A stretch of DNA of 6,663 nt from Thermoplasmata archaeon (GTDB lineage Archaea; Thermoplasmatota; Thermoplasmata; GCA-020350865): the NCBI GenBank assembly GCA_020350865.1, contig CP070726.1:2206808-2213470 (forward strand). Reading direction: 5' to 3'. Numbering within the stretch: position 1 is the first letter of the stretch; each line of letters begins with the position of its first letter. The notes beneath the pieces are model-generated. The model saw nothing but the letters and a program-made list of their open reading frames with translations. It was not told the DNA's origin and ran no database searches. Shown here in pieces: positions 1 through 6,019 of this stretch. The translations under genes were made by a program, and so were the position numbers.

Positions 1-705
1 ATATGGTTCCTAACAAGCGGTACAGACCCTTACGTGGACGGTGATGCGACTTATGCCAATGTGGTCATGGCATTGGACGATATCGCAAGTCGTTCATCGG
101 ACCAAGACATTGTCTATATACAGTTTGTTGATCACGGCGGTGGTTACAATGACGCCTGGGGTTGGGATACTAATATGGGGGGGCGACTGGATGGCTCCGC
201 TGGGGACCCGGTTGATGAAGATGATGATTCGTACTGCAGCATACCCGGCGGGGGGGACAGTAAAGACTCGTTGGGAAGGGATTACGATGGATGCCTCTGC
301 ACACATGGAGGATGGTTCTATGATGACGAGTTTGCCAGCGAGCTGAACGATATCACGTGCAGATACCTGGTATTTATACCCGTCGCATGCTTTTCCGGAG
401 AATTCATCGAGGATTGCTCAAACGATTTCACAGCCTCTGGGAGGATCATATGTTCAGCCGCACCAGAGAATTACTTTGCATGGTGGCGCAGACCTCTCTA
501 TACATATTACGCATATTATTTCCATGAAGGGCTAACGTGGACTGCATCCTTGGGGACCCACAATCCTGACACACACTACAGTGTGTCAAACGGTAATGGC
601 AGGATAGAAATCGAAGAAGCACATGCCTATGCTGACGAATATGATACGGCGGATGAACCGAAGACATGGGACTGGCTTCCGTCCACCAACCTATTTCTTC
701 CATAG
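1..705 (+). CDS. Caspase-fold (clan CD, C13/legumain-like) cysteine peptidase, 5' end missing
   Basis: The frame is open from the first base, so the start lies outside the window; a GTG at 34 is internal and lacks a ribosome binding site. The 234 visible residues carry both clan CD signatures: a beta strand ending in VDHGGG (His codon 133-135) and FIPVACFSGEF (Cys codon 388-390). These resemble the TDHG and EACESG motifs of legumain. An ATYANV motif precedes the His strand, as in the downstream protein. After the Cys there is an Asn/Gly loop followed by EIEEAHAY (residues 197-208), which looks EF-hand-like. The protein ends at the usual domain end, so only the first strand and helix, and perhaps a signal peptide, seem to be missing. 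The closest relative in the window is domain 3 of the next protein, which shares the GEFI-x-DC ending after the nucleophile. The likely role is extracellular proteolysis; the substrate is unknown. No TM segment or anchor is visible at the C-terminus. The exact family (C13, C25 or C11) is uncertain. Confidence 0.8.
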   Translation: MWFLTSGTDPYVDGDATYANVVMALDDIASRSSDQDIVYIQFVDHGGGYNDAWGWDTNMGGRLDGSAGDPVDEDDDSYCSIPGGGDSKDSLGRDYDGCLCTHGGWFYDDEFASELNDITCRYLVFIPVACFSGEFIEDCSNDFTASGRIICSAAPENYFAWWRRPLYTYYAYYFHEGLTWTASLGTHNPDTHYSVSNGNGRIEIEEAHAYADEYDTADEPKTWDWLPSTNLFLP

Positions 706-880
706 AAAACAAAAACCATACACGATTTGATGTAACGCCGAAGTAATTAATCCTTTATAGCATGGGTGTCACCTGTTCAATGGGTGAGGAACGAAAATAG
801 AAGGGAGGTGATTGAAGAATCGGAAAAGATATAGTACACTTCACGTGGGCCCGAATAACAAACGAGCGCAGGATCTGCGC

Positions 881-888
881 TATATAAA
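881..888 (+). promoter_or_regulatory. Archaeal TATA box for the multi-peptidase gene
   Basis: TATATAAA stands alone in a GC-richer context. An archaeal TATA centre about 26 bases before the transcript start would put that start near 911, giving a leader of about 48 nt that contains the ribosome binding site. This suggests the large gene is transcribed separately from the upstream peptidase gene. The upstream BRE is not clearly purine-rich, so the call rests on the TATA match and its spacing. Confidence 0.6.
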
Positions 889-945
889 TTCCCTTGGGGG
901 AGGTTTTCAAGATAGTCAACCCACCCCAAATTATTAAAAGGAAAC

Positions 946-952
946 AAGGAGG
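946..952 (+). promoter_or_regulatory. Ribosome binding site fixing the start at 959
   Basis: AAGGAGG, continuing as AAGGAGGATC, matches the archaeal anti-Shine-Dalgarno sequence. It leaves 6 bases before the ATG at 959. That ATG opens a typical signal peptide, which supports the start. Confidence 0.85.
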
Positions 953-958
953 ATCTCC

Positions 959-1024
959 ATGAAGATAGAAAAGATATTGAGCATAACACTATGTATGGTG
1001 ATGTGCACCACCGCCCTTGTCGCG
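959..1024 (+). other. Signal peptide coding region
   Basis: Residues 1-22 have a short charged start (MKIEK), then an uninterrupted hydrophobic run, ending in ALVA before GVSGGSSQ. The cleavage site is probably after A22, possibly a few residues later. A low-complexity Ser/Gly/Pro linker leads to the first domain at residue 47. The cysteines at 12 and 16 do not sit in a lipobox, so a lipoprotein is not favoured. Confidence 0.75.
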
Positions 1025-4000
1025 GGAGTGAGCGGAGGGTCGAGTCAGCCCGAAGGGGACAATGGGAGTTCCGTTGTGCCTGCGAATCCAGTTGATAAGT
1101 ACGCAGTGCTCATCTGCGGGGACTATGCAGGCTACAACCCGGATGAACAGAATGTCAACTATTCCATGCAGTGGGGTTTCGACGAGTTCTGGGGAGACAT
1201 GGTAATAATGTACTGGCTGCTACTGGAGAACGGCTACACGGACGAGGACATCTTCTTCCTCTATGCCGACGGCAATGACCATCTCAGCGCCAGATACGAC
1301 CCAGAGGGAACGGTTACAGACTTTCCAGCAACAAAAGAGGATGTGAACATGGTCTTTGGCGGTTTGGCTTTCGGAGCCGGCGGTTTCCCGAAGGTGGATA
1401 ACAACGATCTCCTGGTTGTTTACACTTTCGACCACGGTGGCTACATACCAGAAGAGAACATGTCCACCCTGTGCCTCATAGGTGAGGACATGAAAGCAGA
1501 CGAATTCGCATGGTCCGTGGGAAGGATCGACGCGGGCTATAAGATGTTCTTCATGCAGCAGTGCTTCAGCGGCGGTTTTATAAAATGGCTGGAGGCCGAA
1601 AACACGGTTATTCTAACAGCCTGTGCCTGGAACGAGGTTGCGTGGAGAGCCGATAATGCGGCTGGAACAATACCCTGGCCCGAAAACGAAGAAATAAACG
1701 AGAGAACCTATCATCACGGCGAGTTCAATTTCCACTTCATGAACGCCTTGCGCAAGGTCTCTCCCTTGGGATATCACGTGTACTCCGATATCGAAGGCGA
1801 CAACGTGATTTCCATGAGGGAGACTTTTGAATGGGTCAAGGCAGAGGACTCCCAGTGGGAGACGCCCCAGTTCAGCGATCCGGGCGAGATAGGGAAATAT
1901 CTCTCTCTTTCGGGATTCAAGGACACGGATACAGGCCCGTTGTTCGAGAAGTACGCGGTTCTGATATGCGGAGATGTGGCAGGATATGATGTCCCGGACC
2001 CCGGCGTCGACTATTCAAGCCTCTATGGTTACGATGAGTTCTGGAACGATATCGTGCTAATGTACTGGACATTGCTGGAGAACGGGTACAAGGACGAAAA
2101 TATCATAATCCTTTACGGGAACGGCGAGGACTATGAGGATACGCGCTACGACCCCGACTACGACCCCACCAGCCAGATAACCGACTTTGCCGCCACCAAG
2201 TACAACGTTGAGATGGTCTTCTACGGCCTTGCTTATGGTGGAATCCCCGGGGTGCCGCAGATGAACAGCAATGACTTCTTGTTCGTTTACACCTTCGACC
2301 ACGGCGATCTTGTCTGGGATCCGGCAATCGAGGATTGGGTCTCCACACTGTGCCTCATAGGAGATGATATGAAGGCAAATGAGTTCGCTTGGTCTGTGGG
2401 ACAAATAGACTGCGCCTACAAGCTCTTCTTCATGCAGCAGTGCCACAGCGGCGGTTTCATCGAATACCTCGATGAGGACAACTATGTCGTAGTCACCGCA
2501 TGCGATAAATTCGAGGTCGCTTATCGTGCAGATGACTTGGATAAGGACGGCAATTACATCATGGAAAACGAGGTTCTTTACGGAGTAACATCCCACCACG
2601 GGGAGTTCAACTACTATTTCATGAACGCCTTCAGGAAAGTCACACCCCTGGGCATACATGTGGATGCCGATATAACAAACAATGACAAGGTGTCCAGCTA
2701 TGAAGCCTTCAGGTGGGTGGTACTTCACGACTCAAGGCCTGAGACGACTCAACTCTGGAATGTCGACCTTTCGGAAAGCATATATCTCACAGGCTATCTC
2801 GCCTTCAAACCCACTAAATGGGCCCTGCTCGTAGCACCGATTCGGGCCGCATGGGAGCTCTGCCTGAAGGACGATATATCGGATATGCGAGACTATCTTC
2901 TAGCACGCGGTTGGGATGACGAACATATTCTGTTCCTTACCACCGAAACCATAACTCAAAACGGAGGCGAGCTGCCGGGAGGAGAGGTGGAATGGGAGGA
3001 AAATCCTGGTGGAGGCCAAGAACAAAACCCTCCGGAGCAAGACGAATGGTGGATTGACGGCGATGCCACATGGCAGAACGTAAAGAACGCACTGGATGCC
3101 CTGGAAAAGGGAGGCACCTACGAGTTCTGGCACTCAAATGGTGCTGTGACGGAACAAACATTCCAACCCGCCGATGAGGACGATATAATCTACATCTCCT
3201 TCAAGGACCACGGCGGAAGGTATCCCGATGGACAGAGACCGGGGGGCAAAACAGATCCAAGGCCTGGAGACGAAGCGGATGGCTACGATGGCGTGTTCTG
3301 CACCTACGGCAACCCGTCCAATCCCTGGGACCCGGCATACTACTGGTTCGATGATGAACTTGACATCGAACTCGACGAGGTCACCTACTACAAGCTTGTC
3401 TTCGAGATGATGGCCTGTCATGCAGGGGAGTTCATACCCGACTGTGTTGGAGATATGAGGCTGGTCCTGATGAGCTGCGAGGAATACGAGAGCTCCTACG
3501 GCGTGCCGCCATACTACGACCTTTATGATGGCCTCGTTGAAGCGCCCACGGATTATCTTGTCGACGACGGCTTCGTATCGGCAGAGGAAGCCCACCAGTG
3601 GGAAGCGGATACCATGCCCATTCAATATCAAAACCCTATCTCGGACGACCAAATACCCTGGGAGTTCCACTTCGGGTACGAAATCGAATTCCCGGACACT
3701 GACGGGGACGGTCTGAAGGACAATTATGAGGAAAATATCGGCACCGACCCGCTAAATCCCGACTCCGACTTCGACGGCCTGTGGGATGGCTGGCACGATG
3801 ACAACCGCAACGGTGAGTTGGACCCGGGAGAGCTGTGGGGCGAGAAGCAGTACGGCACTGACCCCCTGGATTCAGACACCGAAGATGACGGCATGACGGA
3901 CGGCTGGGAGGCCGAATTTGGCATATACAATGGCGGCTGGCAGGATCCTGCCACATACAACGAGAAGTACGCGGTGCTCATCAGCGGGCGCAAGGACATG

Positions 4001-5626
4001 CAGGAGTTCTACACCGATACGGAGATACTGTACTACATTCTCAGGGACCACTACGGCTACACGGATGAGAATATCCACTTCCTTTACGCAGACGGGTCCA
4101 CCTCATACGGCACCACCCAGAGCGAATCCTACGGTCATGCTGGCTATACGGAAGGGGGTGAAGGTGAGGCGGAATCTTCCGGTATCGTGGACGGGGCAGC
4201 CACCAAGGCCAATATCATGGCTGCATTCTCGGAGATAGCATCCGTGGCCACCTCAAACGACTACCTCTTTGTCTACCTGTTCGACCATGGTGGGGGAGGC
4301 GGCGGGCATTCCTATGTCTGCGTATGGGATGGCAACATCTATGATGACGATTTCGCAGCCAACTATGTGGGCCTGGTTGACGAGTATGCGAGGCGCACCT
4401 TTTTCATGCAACAGTGCAGTAGCGGTGGATTCATAGATGATCTGAGTAACGCCAAGACAACCACTGCCACAGCCTGCAGAGGCGATGAGTCCGCCTGGAG
4501 ATGTGACGGCCTGGATATCCACGGCAACCCGAATGGCGAGAATGACGGTGGGCCCCACGGCGAGTTCAACTATTACTTCATGGGTGCCTTCAACAGGGAA
4601 ACGCCGCAGGACAGCCCCGTCTTGGACGCCGATGAGGACGGAAATGGCGAGGTCTCCGTGGCTGAATCCTTCAACTACGCCTGGAACCACGACAGCAGGA
4701 GGGTGCTCCAGGGTCTGGAACATCCCCAGTACGACGACAATGGCGACGGTGTAGGCCATGACGGTCCCGTACCCAATGGCGGCGATGGAGCATTGGGCCT
4801 GGACACCTATCTAGGCCAATTCCGCCAGTTTCACGGCCCAGCGGCGATGCGGTACGAACTGGAGAAGATCGTTGAGGAAAATCCAGCCATCACCAGGCTA
4901 ATATCAATCGGCGAGAGCGTGGAAGGCCGGGACATCTGGGCTCTGAAGCTGTCCGATGATGTCCATTTTGAGGACGAATCCGAACCAGATGTGCTGTTCT
5001 TCGGCAACATGCACGGTAATGAAAAATCCGCAGCAGAGGTGCCGCTGTACTACCTCAAGCACTTGGTCAAGCTCTACTACACTGACTACCACATCAAGGA
5101 CTTGGTAGACAACCGGGAGATATGGTTTGTTCCCATGCTGAACCCGGACGGCAATTACCACGATCAGCGGTACAACGCCAATGGAGTGGACCTGAATCGC
5201 AACTTCGGGTACGAATGGAGGCCCGGTGGCTCGCAGGGCCCCTACGCATTCTCAGAACCTGAGACCCAGGCCATGCGGGACTTTGCACTTGCACACGACT
5301 TCTCGGTCACCATGTCGTACCACTCCTCCGGGGAAATCATCCTCTATCCCTGGGGCTGCTATCCCTGGCCCACCCCGGACAGCGAAACCTTTGAGAAGTG
5401 TGCTGCCGATATGCTGGAACTAACCGGCTACGACTATTACTGCCAGGCATACTATCTCTACGGAGTGCCAGTTTACGGCGACAGCGAGGACTGGTTCTAT
5501 GCCAACTGTTCAGCCCTCTCTTTTGCCATTGAGCTGGGCGAGGGCTGGGTCCAGGAACATGAAACTCTTTCTATCTGCCAAGAGAATGTTGGTGCTTGCC
5601 TTTACCTGACAGAGTTCGCAGGATGA
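959..5626 (+). CDS. Secreted multi-domain peptidase: four caspase-fold (C13-like) domains, TSP3 segment, M14 carboxypeptidase
   Basis: A 1555-residue exported protein. Residues 1-26 form a Sec signal peptide (MKIEK, then a hydrophobic stretch to LVAG). Caspase-fold domains lie at about 47-319, 331-612, 620-905 and 1003-1286. Each has a DHG or KDHG histidine (H159, H448, H751, H1110) and a nucleophile cysteine (C202, C495, C820, C1153), in QQC-x-SGGF for domains 1, 2 and 4 but MACHAGEF in domain 3. Residues 913-987 are Asp-rich TSP3-type calcium loops (DTDGDGL, GTDPLNPDSD, GTDPLDSDTEDD). Residues about 1290-1555 are an M14 zinc carboxypeptidase: HGNE (H1352, E1355), NPDG, DLNRNF (N1413, R1414), SYHSSGE (H1455, third zinc ligand) and IELGEG (E1525, general base). 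No TM segment or sorting signal follows, so it is probably released. The presumed role is breakdown of external protein by endo- plus exopeptidase action. The domains are clear; catalytic activity and specificity are inferred. The chain is unusually long for either family. Confidence 0.9.
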   Translation: MKIEKILSITLCMVMCTTALVAGVSGGSSQPEGDNGSSVVPANPVDKYAVLICGDYAGYNPDEQNVNYSMQWGFDEFWGDMVIMYWLLLENGYTDEDIFFLYADGNDHLSARYDPEGTVTDFPATKEDVNMVFGGLAFGAGGFPKVDNNDLLVVYTFDHGGYIPEENMSTLCLIGEDMKADEFAWSVGRIDAGYKMFFMQQCFSGGFIKWLEAENTVILTACAWNEVAWRADNAAGTIPWPENEEINERTYHHGEFNFHFMNALRKVSPLGYHVYSDIEGDNVISMRETFEWVKAEDSQWETPQFSDPGEIGKYLSLSGFKDTDTGPLFEKYAVLICGDVAGYDVPDPGVDYSSLYGYDEFWNDIVLMYWTLLENGYKDENIIILYGNGEDYEDTRYDPDYDPTSQITDFAATKYNVEMVFYGLAYGGIPGVPQMNSNDFLFVYTFDHGDLVWDPAIEDWVSTLCLIGDDMKANEFAWSVGQIDCAYKLFFMQQCHSGGFIEYLDEDNYVVVTACDKFEVAYRADDLDKDGNYIMENEVLYGVTSHHGEFNYYFMNAFRKVTPLGIHVDADITNNDKVSSYEAFRWVVLHDSRPETTQLWNVDLSESIYLTGYLAFKPTKWALLVAPIRAAWELCLKDDISDMRDYLLARGWDDEHILFLTTETITQNGGELPGGEVEWEENPGGGQEQNPPEQDEWWIDGDATWQNVKNALDALEKGGTYEFWHSNGAVTEQTFQPADEDDIIYISFKDHGGRYPDGQRPGGKTDPRPGDEADGYDGVFCTYGNPSNPWDPAYYWFDDELDIELDEVTYYKLVFEMMACHAGEFIPDCVGDMRLVLMSCEEYESSYGVPPYYDLYDGLVEAPTDYLVDDGFVSAEEAHQWEADTMPIQYQNPISDDQIPWEFHFGYEIEFPDTDGDGLKDNYEENIGTDPLNPDSDFDGLWDGWHDDNRNGELDPGELWGEKQYGTDPLDSDTEDDGMTDGWEAEFGIYNGGWQDPATYNEKYAVLISGRKDMQEFYTDTEILYYILRDHYGYTDENIHFLYADGSTSYGTTQSESYGHAGYTEGGEGEAESSGIVDGAATKANIMAAFSEIASVATSNDYLFVYLFDHGGGGGGHSYVCVWDGNIYDDDFAANYVGLVDEYARRTFFMQQCSSGGFIDDLSNAKTTTATACRGDESAWRCDGLDIHGNPNGENDGGPHGEFNYYFMGAFNRETPQDSPVLDADEDGNGEVSVAESFNYAWNHDSRRVLQGLEHPQYDDNGDGVGHDGPVPNGGDGALGLDTYLGQFRQFHGPAAMRYELEKIVEENPAITRLISIGESVEGRDIWALKLSDDVHFEDESEPDVLFFGNMHGNEKSAAEVPLYYLKHLVKLYYTDYHIKDLVDNREIWFVPMLNPDGNYHDQRYNANGVDLNRNFGYEWRPGGSQGPYAFSEPETQAMRDFALAHDFSVTMSYHSSGEIILYPWGCYPWPTPDSETFEKCAADMLELTGYDYYCQAYYLYGVPVYGDSEDWFYANCSALSFAIELGEGWVQEHETLSICQENVGACLYLTEFAG
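1097..2794 (+). repeat. Intragenic tandem duplication of caspase-fold domains 1 and 2
   Basis: Residues 47-319 (1097-1915) and 331-612 (1949-2794) align nearly end to end. Both begin KYAVLICGD-x-AGY, and both carry DEFW-x-D, LLENGY, YTFDHG, STLCLIG-x-DMKA, FFMQQC-x-SGGF and HHGEFN. The likeness is much greater than with domains 3 and 4, which points to a relatively late duplication of one ~280-residue unit joined by a ~11-residue linker. Both copies keep the His and Cys, so neither shows signs of decay. Confidence 0.85.
2816..3673 (+). other. Caspase-fold domain 3, divergent subtype with acidic insertion
   Basis: Residues 620-905. The domain opens with KWALLVAP, in the position of KYAVLICG in the other units. 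After the FLTTET strand, residues about 667-697 form a Gly/Glu/Pro/Gln-rich insertion before the conserved GDATWQNV. The His is H751 (KDHGG) and the Cys is C820 in MMACHAGEF, where the usual Ser two residues after Cys is Ala. Features shared with the peptidase encoded at 1-705 are DGDAT, WFDDEL versus WFYDDEF, the LVF strand before the Cys, and GEFI-x-DC. It is therefore the same subtype as the upstream gene rather than of its sister domains. Confidence 0.75.
3695..3919 (+). other. TSP3-type calcium-binding segment
   Basis: Residues 913-987 contain DTDGDGL, DSDFDGLWDGW, DDNRNGELDPGE and DTEDDGMTDGWE, with two GTDPL phrases. This is the usual pattern of thrombospondin type 3 repeats, which bind calcium through Asp side chains and act as stiff spacers in secreted proteins. 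It separates domains 1-3 from domain 4 plus the carboxypeptidase. Calcium binding is inferred from the pattern. Confidence 0.8.
3965..4816 (+). other. Caspase-fold domain 4
   Basis: Residues 1003-1286. It begins KYAVLISG, has AATKANI, the His in YLFDHGG (H1110) followed by a poly-Gly loop, and the Cys in FFMQQCSSGGF (C1153). The ending DADEDGNGEVSVAESF (1223-1238) is the best EF-hand-like loop of the four units. It is closer to domains 1 and 2 than to domain 3, although domain 3 is its neighbour on the N-terminal side. Confidence 0.8.
4817..5623 (+). other. M14 zinc carboxypeptidase domain
   Basis: Residues 1287-1555. The M14 landmarks occur in the right order and spacing: IGESVEGRDIWALKL, then HGNE (zinc ligands H1352 and E1355), NPDG, NGVDLNRNF (substrate carboxylate binding, N1413 and R1414), YHSSGE (zinc ligand H1455), GDSEDWFY near the mobile-tyrosine region, and IELGEG (catalytic E1525). 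Length is near that of a complete catalytic domain. The enzyme class removes C-terminal amino acids from peptides; the specificity cannot be read from the sequence. Confidence 0.88.
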
Positions 5627-5641
5627 GGAGCCGACACTCTC

Positions 5642-5654
5642 TTTTTTATTTTTT
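5642..5654 (+). terminator. Oligo-T transcription terminator of the multi-peptidase gene
   Basis: Two runs of six T separated by one A lie 15 bases after the stop codon. Oligo-T runs without a required hairpin are the usual archaeal termination signal. No stable stem precedes it. Confidence 0.6.
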
Positions 5655-5685
5655 ATAAATCTTGCACTTTATGGAATAACAACCT

Positions 5686-5695
5686 AGTGGCCACT
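5686..5695. repeat. 10-bp perfect palindrome AGTGGCCACT
   Basis: A perfect self-complementary 10-mer downstream of the terminator and just left of the paired inverted-repeat element. It could be a protein site or chance; nothing else in the window repeats it. Confidence 0.3.
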
Positions 5696-5719
5696 CAAAA
5701 CTTTTTGATAAAAGTCCAT

Positions 5720-5797
5720 GTCCCCAACCCCTCAAGAGAAGAAATGGTTACGGGTCAGATAACCAGGATAGTGTGAGGGAGGGGTGGAGTTGGGGAC
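5720..5797. repeat. Inverted-repeat unit A (78 bp)
   Basis: The left arm GTCCCCAACCCC (5720-5731) faces GGAGTTGGGGAC (5786-5797), with one mismatch in 12. A second, inner inverted repeat, TGGTTA (5745-5750) with TAACCA (5760-5765), lies between the arms, so a stem with a separate inner hairpin could form in DNA or RNA. Unit B downstream has the same design. Confidence 0.7.
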
Positions 5798-5899
5798 CAA
5801 TTATCTTATTTACTTATCACTTTATAGATTTTGTGGAACGATTTTTTGCCAAAGGCTAGCAGATCTTTACTTCTTTATTGAAAATAAAATACTCTTTGA

Positions 5900-5919
5900 G
5901 GTGTACCTGGTGGTACACC
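5900..5919. repeat. 8-bp stem, 4-base loop hairpin between the two repeat units
   Basis: GGTGTACC (5900-5907) and GGTACACC (5912-5919) are perfectly complementary around TGGT. Weakly T-rich sequence follows (CTGTTTTCGTGTTTC), so it might end a transcript, but no gene precedes it on the + strand within the element. It could also be a dyad bound by a regulator. Confidence 0.5.
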
Positions 5920-5943
5920 CCTGTTTTCGTGTTTCAACTCGAT

Positions 5944-6019
5944 GTCCCCAACCCCAACCTGAGGAAAGCATTCCGGTTTGATAATCAAATTCTTTTTAAG
6001 TGGTGCCGGGGTTGGGGAC
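5944..6019. repeat. Inverted-repeat unit B (76 bp)
   Basis: The left arm GTCCCCAACCCC (5944-5955) has an exact reverse complement GGGGTTGGGGAC (6008-6019). An inner palindrome TTTGATAATCAAA (5977-5989) sits between the arms. Unit A and unit B share the 14 bases ATGTCCCCAACCCC at the left and a GGT-x-x-GATAA-x-CA pattern inside; the rest differs, while the outer and inner pairing is kept in both. Confidence 0.75.

Noticed and set aside
34..36. GTG at 34 as the true start of the first gene
   Set aside because: The frame is open to base 1, the upstream residues (IWFLTSGT) match the strand before the equivalent point of domain 3, and there is no ribosome binding site.
762..800. 12-codon frame starting ATGGGTGTC
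   Set aside because: Too short, and no ribosome binding site precedes it.
812..937. TTG-started 41-codon frame after the GGGAGGTGATT motif
   Set aside because: The start overlaps the Shine-Dalgarno sequence, the frame runs through the TATA box of the next gene, and the product resembles nothing.
2057..2728. Long open frame on the - strand (223 codons), with similar - strand frames at 1220-1435, 3134-3670 and 4253-4759
   Set aside because: They lie antisense to corresponding parts of the repeated peptidase domains and arise from the codon use of the real gene; none has a ribosome binding site or recognisable domain.
5784..5981. 65-codon + strand frame within the inverted-repeat region
   Set aside because: It crosses repeat arms and AT-rich spacer, has low-complexity content and no domain; the GTG start overlaps a repeat arm.
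5720..6019. CRISPR array made of the GTCCCCAACCCC repeats
   Set aside because: Only four short arms in alternating orientation with uneven spacing; a CRISPR needs longer direct repeats at regular intervals.
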